From positions 124,001-188,000 of the forward strand of contig NZ_JAOQNX010000005.1 of assembly GCF_025961575.1 (NCBI RefSeq): DNA of 64,000 nucleotides. Direction: 5' to 3'. This document shows positions 63,027 through 64,000 of the stretch, piece by piece. The stretch's first letter is position 1; each line of letters opens with the position of its first letter. The stretch is from Rhodoblastus acidophilus (lineage in GTDB: Bacteria; Pseudomonadota; Alphaproteobacteria; Rhizobiales; Beijerinckiaceae). A program made the position numbers and the translations under genes. The notes below the pieces were generated by a model. That model did not search any database and was not told the origin of the DNA. It was given only the letters and a program-made list of their open reading frames with translations.

Positions 63027-64000
63027 ATGGACAGGACAAAACATTTCGCACCGGCCCTGGCGCGCTTCGAGGCCCGGCCCACGGACGAACGCGAGGTGAT
63101 GCGCAACCGGCTGGTCCTGTCGGGCCTCGCGCTCGTGGTCGTGCTTGCGGCGCAGGCCGAGGGCGAGGCGGCGCGCGCTTTTCTGCGCTCGGGGCTGCCG
63201 ATCCTGACGGCCTATCTGCTCGGCGCCGCGGCGCTGATGGTCCATATGTCCTGGCGTCCCGCCGTCAGCCCCGTTCGGCTGGGGCTCGCCTTGACCATGG
63301 ACGGGGCGATGATCACCGCCGCCATGGTTTTGGGCGGCGGCGCCGCGGCCTGGCTGCTGCCGCTCTATTGGTGGATGATCCTGGGCGCCGGCGCGCGGCT
63401 CGGCGCGGGTTTTCTGGCCTATACGGTGGCGCTGGCGGTCTGCGGCTTCGGCCTGGTGATCGCGAGGACGCCGTTCTGGCGCGACCATGCGGCGCTCTCC
63501 GTCAGCCTGCTGCTGTCGCTGGCGGCGCTGCCGCTCTATGGCGCGATCCTGCTGCGCCATGGCGCGGCGGCGCGCGCCGAGGCCGAGCGCGCCAGCCGGG
63601 CCAAAACCCTGTTTCTGGCGAGCGTCAGCCATGAATTGCGCACGCCGCTGACCGCGATCATCGGGCTGACCGGGCTGCTCCAGAATGGCCGGCTCGATGC
63701 GGAGCAGCGCGACATGACCCGCACCTTGCAGGAGTCCGCGCAGACGCTGCTGCGCCAGATCGAGCATCTGCTGTCCGCCGCCCGTCAGGAAATCGGTCAG
63801 AACGATGGCGGCGACGAGGAGGTGGTCGATGTCCTCGCGCTGCTCGTGTCGCTGCGCGCCATGCTCGCGGTGGAGGCGGAGGCCAAGGGCGTGCGGCTCG
63901 GCCTGATGATCGAGGCGGAGACGCCGAGCCATATTCTTTGCGATCGCCGTCGCGTTCAGGAGATTTTGCAGAATGTGGTCGGCAATGCCGTGAAATTCAC
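63027..64000 (+). CDS. RpfC-like membrane histidine kinase, N-terminal part (cut by window edge)
   Basis: At least 324 residues. A cytoplasmic start (RTKHFAPALARFEARPTDE) is followed by five or six transmembrane helices with almost no loops (LVLSGLALVVVLAAQ to LLLSLAALPLYGAILL), the arrangement of RpfC. Then the phospho-acceptor box SVSHELRTPLTAIIGLTG near residue 210 and the start of the ATPase domain (LQNVVGNAVKF) at the window end. Seven bases after the REC-EAL gene, so the two form a two-component pair. Ligand unknown; DSF-like signal is only suggested by the family. Confidence 0.9.
   Translation, partial: MDRTKHFAPALARFEARPTDEREVMRNRLVLSGLALVVVLAAQAEGEAARAFLRSGLPILTAYLLGAAALMVHMSWRPAVSPVRLGLALTMDGAMITAAMVLGGGAAAWLLPLYWWMILGAGARLGAGFLAYTVALAVCGFGLVIARTPFWRDHAALSVSLLLSLAALPLYGAILLRHGAAARAEAERASRAKTLFLASVSHELRTPLTAIIGLTGLLQNGRLDAEQRDMTRTLQESAQTLLRQIEHLLSAARQEIGQNDGGDEEVVDVLALLVSLRAMLAVEAEAKGVRLGLMIEAETPSHILCDRRRVQEILQNVVGNAVKF

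Overview
The window is GC-rich, densely coded DNA from a Gram-negative bacterium, with many neighbouring genes overlapping by ATGA or TGATG. Gene content and order (the lysA/small lipoprotein/argH/tlpA block, purL-bolA-grxD, DUF4175, an alphaproteobacterial-style che operon, FNR/FixK-type boxes) point to an alphaproteobacterium, most likely Hyphomicrobiales (Rhizobiales). A HiPIP, a soluble cytochrome c2 and several c4-type dihaem cytochromes suggest a purple phototroph or a lithotroph/methylotroph such as the Rhodoblastus/Beijerinckiaceae group; that genus-level guess is weak. No rRNA, tRNA, CRISPR array, insertion sequence or prophage was seen.

Layout. 1-1.8 kb: the end of an RND efflux operon (permease cut by the window edge, lipoprotein adaptor). 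2-2.8 kb: a small unknown gene and a divergent XRE-type regulator preceded by stacked palindromes. 2.9-5.1 kb: ubiB and a membrane protein. 5.2-11.4 kb: two paralogous membrane GGDEF-EAL proteins, one translationally coupled to a periplasmic solute-binding protein. 11.6-12.9 kb: a KAP-like phosphatase fused to an atypical kinase-like domain. 13.0-18.1 kb: an electron-transfer island with a Cyc2-like monohaem cytochrome-porin fusion, three c4-type dihaem cytochromes, a Tat-exported HiPIP-like protein and cytochrome c2, followed by ccmI. This combination resembles the outer-membrane-to-periplasm chain of iron oxidisers and is the most striking part of the window.

19.2-30.2 kb: a complete chemotaxis operon (MCP, STAS, cheY, cheA, cheW, cheR, cheB, second cheY, cheD and an unknown gene). 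Its first receptor is a soluble globin-coupled MCP ending in a CheR-docking-like pentapeptide. A perfect FNR/FixK palindrome lies upstream. A second globin-coupled MCP, carrying PilZ and a C-terminal sensor-like domain, lies just before it. Together these read as oxygen-responsive taxis whose expression is also oxygen-controlled.

30.4-48.2 kb is mainly housekeeping: malQ, a TorF-type porin, an HNH nuclease, 3-hydroxybutyryl-CoA dehydrogenase with etfBA, DUF4175, lysA, argH, tlpA, a RelB/YafQ-type toxin-antitoxin pair, a GNAT enzyme, grxD, bolA and purL. 48.4-51.5 kb holds a secreted peptide, sigma factor, anti-sigma factor and subtilase in one cassette. 51.6-64 kb holds purU, a small membrane protein with a second FNR box, a YhaN/YhaO (SbcC/SbcD-like) pair, a nitrilase-family gene coupled to modBC (no modA), folP-folK, and an RpfG-like receiver whose output is a degenerate EAL domain, followed by a truncated RpfC-like histidine kinase. 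Dispersed palindromic repeats of at least two families sit in several intergenic gaps.
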